Source of the DNA: Blautia sp.
GTDB taxonomy: Bacteria > Bacillota > Clostridia > Lachnospirales > Lachnospiraceae
Assembly (NCBI GenBank): GCA_017420455.1
Contig: JAFOJB010000512.1
Span: forward strand, 1 to 6,297
Direction of reading: 5' to 3'
DNA: 6,297 nucleotides
Numbering within the stretch: the stretch's first letter is position 1; every line of letters begins with the position of its first letter. The notes under the pieces were generated by a model. That model was not told where the DNA came from. It ran no database searches and worked only from the letters and a program-made list of their open reading frames with translations. Positions 5,120 through 6,297 of the stretch are shown here, in pieces. The translations under genes were made by a program, and so were the position numbers.

Positions 5120-6297
5120 GGTACAGGCACCGGATCTGTGTCAATGCTTCTCGGAAGTCCATACCTGTCCAGAGCGTCGAGGAAGGGATCCGGATCGAAC
5201 TCCTCCACCGTATGTACGCCCTTCTCTGTCCATTTTCCGGTAAGCAGCATCATCGCGCCGCACATCGCAGGAACGCCGGTCGTGTAGCTGATGGCCTGGG
5301 ATCCTACCTCTTTATAGCACTCCTGGTGGTCACAGACATTGTAGATCATCCAGGTCTTTTCCTTTCCATCCTTCTTCCCGGAAAAGATGCAGCCGATATT
5401 GGTCTTACCATGGGTGCGGGGGCCAAGGGAAGCGGGGTCCGGCAGAAGGGCTTTCAGGAATTTGATGGGAACGATCTCCTTTCCCTCAAACAGGATGGGA
5501 GTAGTGGAAAGCATTCCAACATTTTCCAGACATTTCATATGCTGCAGGTAGCTCTGTCCGAAGGTCATGAAGAAGCGGATGCGCTTCACCCCGGGGATAT
5601 TCTCTGCCAGGGATTCGATTTCCTCGTGATGAAGAAGGTACATGTCCTTCCTTCCCACCTGGTCGAAATCGTACTCCCTCTTTATGCTCATGGCCGGGAT
5701 CTCGATCCAGTGTCCATCCTCCCAGTAACTGCCGGGTGCGGAGACCTCCCGCAGGTTGACCTCCGGATTGAAATTGGTCGCAAAGGCGTAGCCGTGATCG
5801 CCCCCGTTGCAGTCCAGAATATCGATGGTATCGATGGTATCGAACTCATGCTTCGCGGCATAAGCGCAGTACGCCTGCGTCACGCCGGGATCGAAACCGC
5901 AGCCAAGAAGCGCGGTAAGTCCGGCCTTTTCAAATTTCTCCCGATAAGCCCACTGCCAGCTGTAATCAAAATAGGCAGAAAAGCCCTTCTCCTTACAGCG
6001 TGCCTCGTAGATTCTGCGCCACTCGGGATCGTCGGTATCCTCCGGCTCATAGTTGGCGGTATCCATGTAATTCACGCCGCATTCCAGGCAGGCGTCCATG
6101 ATGGTCAGATCCTGATAGGGAAGGGCGATGTTCATGACAAGATCCGGCTTGTACGCCTTGATCAGCTGTACCACTTCTTCCTTTTTGTCCGCGTCCACTT
6201 TTGCCGTAGTGATGACGGTCTTTGTATCCGGCCGGAACTTTTCGGCCAGCCTGTCGCATTTTTCTTTCGTCCGGCTGGCGATACACAGCTCGGAAAA
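5116..6297 (-). CDS. Carboxynorspermidine/carboxyspermidine dehydrogenase (saccharopine dehydrogenase family), 5'-truncated
   Basis: This NADPH-dependent enzyme reductively condenses L-aspartate semialdehyde with putrescine or 1,3-diaminopropane to give the carboxy-polyamine that NspC decarboxylates. The window shows 393 residues plus the stop. The frame is open to the window edge, and the first visible residues, FSELCIASRT, correspond to the second strand of the Rossmann fold. The start and the GxGxxG nucleotide-binding turn, perhaps 20-30 residues, therefore lie outside. A GTG at 6196-6198 is internal and not the start. Recognisable blocks, counted from the window edge, are NIALPYQD (about 56-63), YMDTANYEPED (77-87), ALLGCGFDPGVTQAY (about 129-143), DILDCNGGDHGYAFATNFNP (about 160-179) and SLGPRTHGKTNIGCIF (about 291-306). 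YNVCDHQECYKEVGSQAISY follows at about 317-336. These fit the carboxyspermidine dehydrogenase branch better than lysine-forming saccharopine dehydrogenase, and the nspC partner supports this. Confidence 0.93.
   Translation of the reverse strand, partial: FSELCIASRTKEKCDRLAEKFRPDTKTVITTAKVDADKKEEVVQLIKAYKPDLVMNIALPYQDLTIMDACLECGVNYMDTANYEPEDTDDPEWRRIYEARCKEKGFSAYFDYSWQWAYREKFEKAGLTALLGCGFDPGVTQAYCAYAAKHEFDTIDTIDILDCNGGDHGYAFATNFNPEVNLREVSAPGSYWEDGHWIEIPAMSIKREYDFDQVGRKDMYLLHHEEIESLAENIPGVKRIRFFMTFGQSYLQHMKCLENVGMLSTTPILFEGKEIVPIKFLKALLPDPASLGPRTHGKTNIGCIFSGKKDGKEKTWMIYNVCDHQECYKEVGSQAISYTTGVPAMCGAMMLLTGKWTEKGVHTVEEFDPDPFLDALDRYGLPRSIDTDPVPVP

Noticed and set aside
4229..5287. Long plus-strand open frame (352 codons) opposite nspC and the dehydrogenase end
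   Set aside because: It runs antisense to two well-recognised enzymes, crosses their junction, and its translation has no domain pattern. It is a GC-driven shadow.
6196..6198. GTG as the start of the dehydrogenase
   Set aside because: The frame stays open to the window edge and encodes conserved Rossmann-fold sequence upstream, so the real start lies beyond position 6297.

Overview
The window reads as chromosomal DNA of a fermentative Clostridia-type Firmicute, most likely a Lachnospiraceae-like gut bacterium. This rests on moderate to high GC, strong GGAGG ribosome binding sites, a carboxyspermidine-type polyamine pathway, and protein sequences that resemble my memory of Clostridia families. 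The species cannot be named from the sequence. Every gene I accept lies on the minus strand, so transcription runs from high to low coordinates. I see no tRNA, rRNA, CRISPR array, insertion sequence or phage gene.

Region 1 (about 6297 down to 3842) is a polyamine module. A saccharopine-dehydrogenase-like carboxy(nor)spermidine dehydrogenase, whose N-terminus lies outside the window, overlaps nspC by an ATGA. Together they would condense aspartate semialdehyde with putrescine (or diaminopropane) and decarboxylate the product to spermidine (or norspermidine).

Region 2 (3665-3841) is a 177-base gap. It holds a possible terminator for the polyamine operon, then a promoter-like -35/-10 pair and a strong ribosome binding site for the next operon.

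Region 3 (3664 down to 1159) is a complete TauA/SsuA/ThiY-type (COG0715-like) ABC importer: a secreted but apparently non-lipidated binding protein, a permease of 248 residues and a short ATPase of 197 residues. The substrate is unknown. Between the binding-protein and permease genes is a 177-base spacer with two overlapping signals. One is a 47-codon reading frame starting 5 bases after the binding-protein stop. The other is a run of three consecutive stem-loops, including a perfect 12-bp stem. This spacer is the least explained part of the window.

Region 4 (1120 down to 14) is a cation diffusion facilitator of the type with Asn/Asp and Asp/Asp metal-site motifs, probably Mn2+-like, carrying what looks like a duplicated C-terminal domain. 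It starts only 38 bases after the ATPase stop with its own strong ribosome binding site, so it is probably the last gene of the same transcript. Pairing an importer of unknown substrate with a metal exporter is suggestive but unproven.

Several starts were moved inward from the longest open frame, because the Shine-Dalgarno position and the family N-terminus both point to an internal ATG. This applies to the binding protein, the permease and the ATPase.
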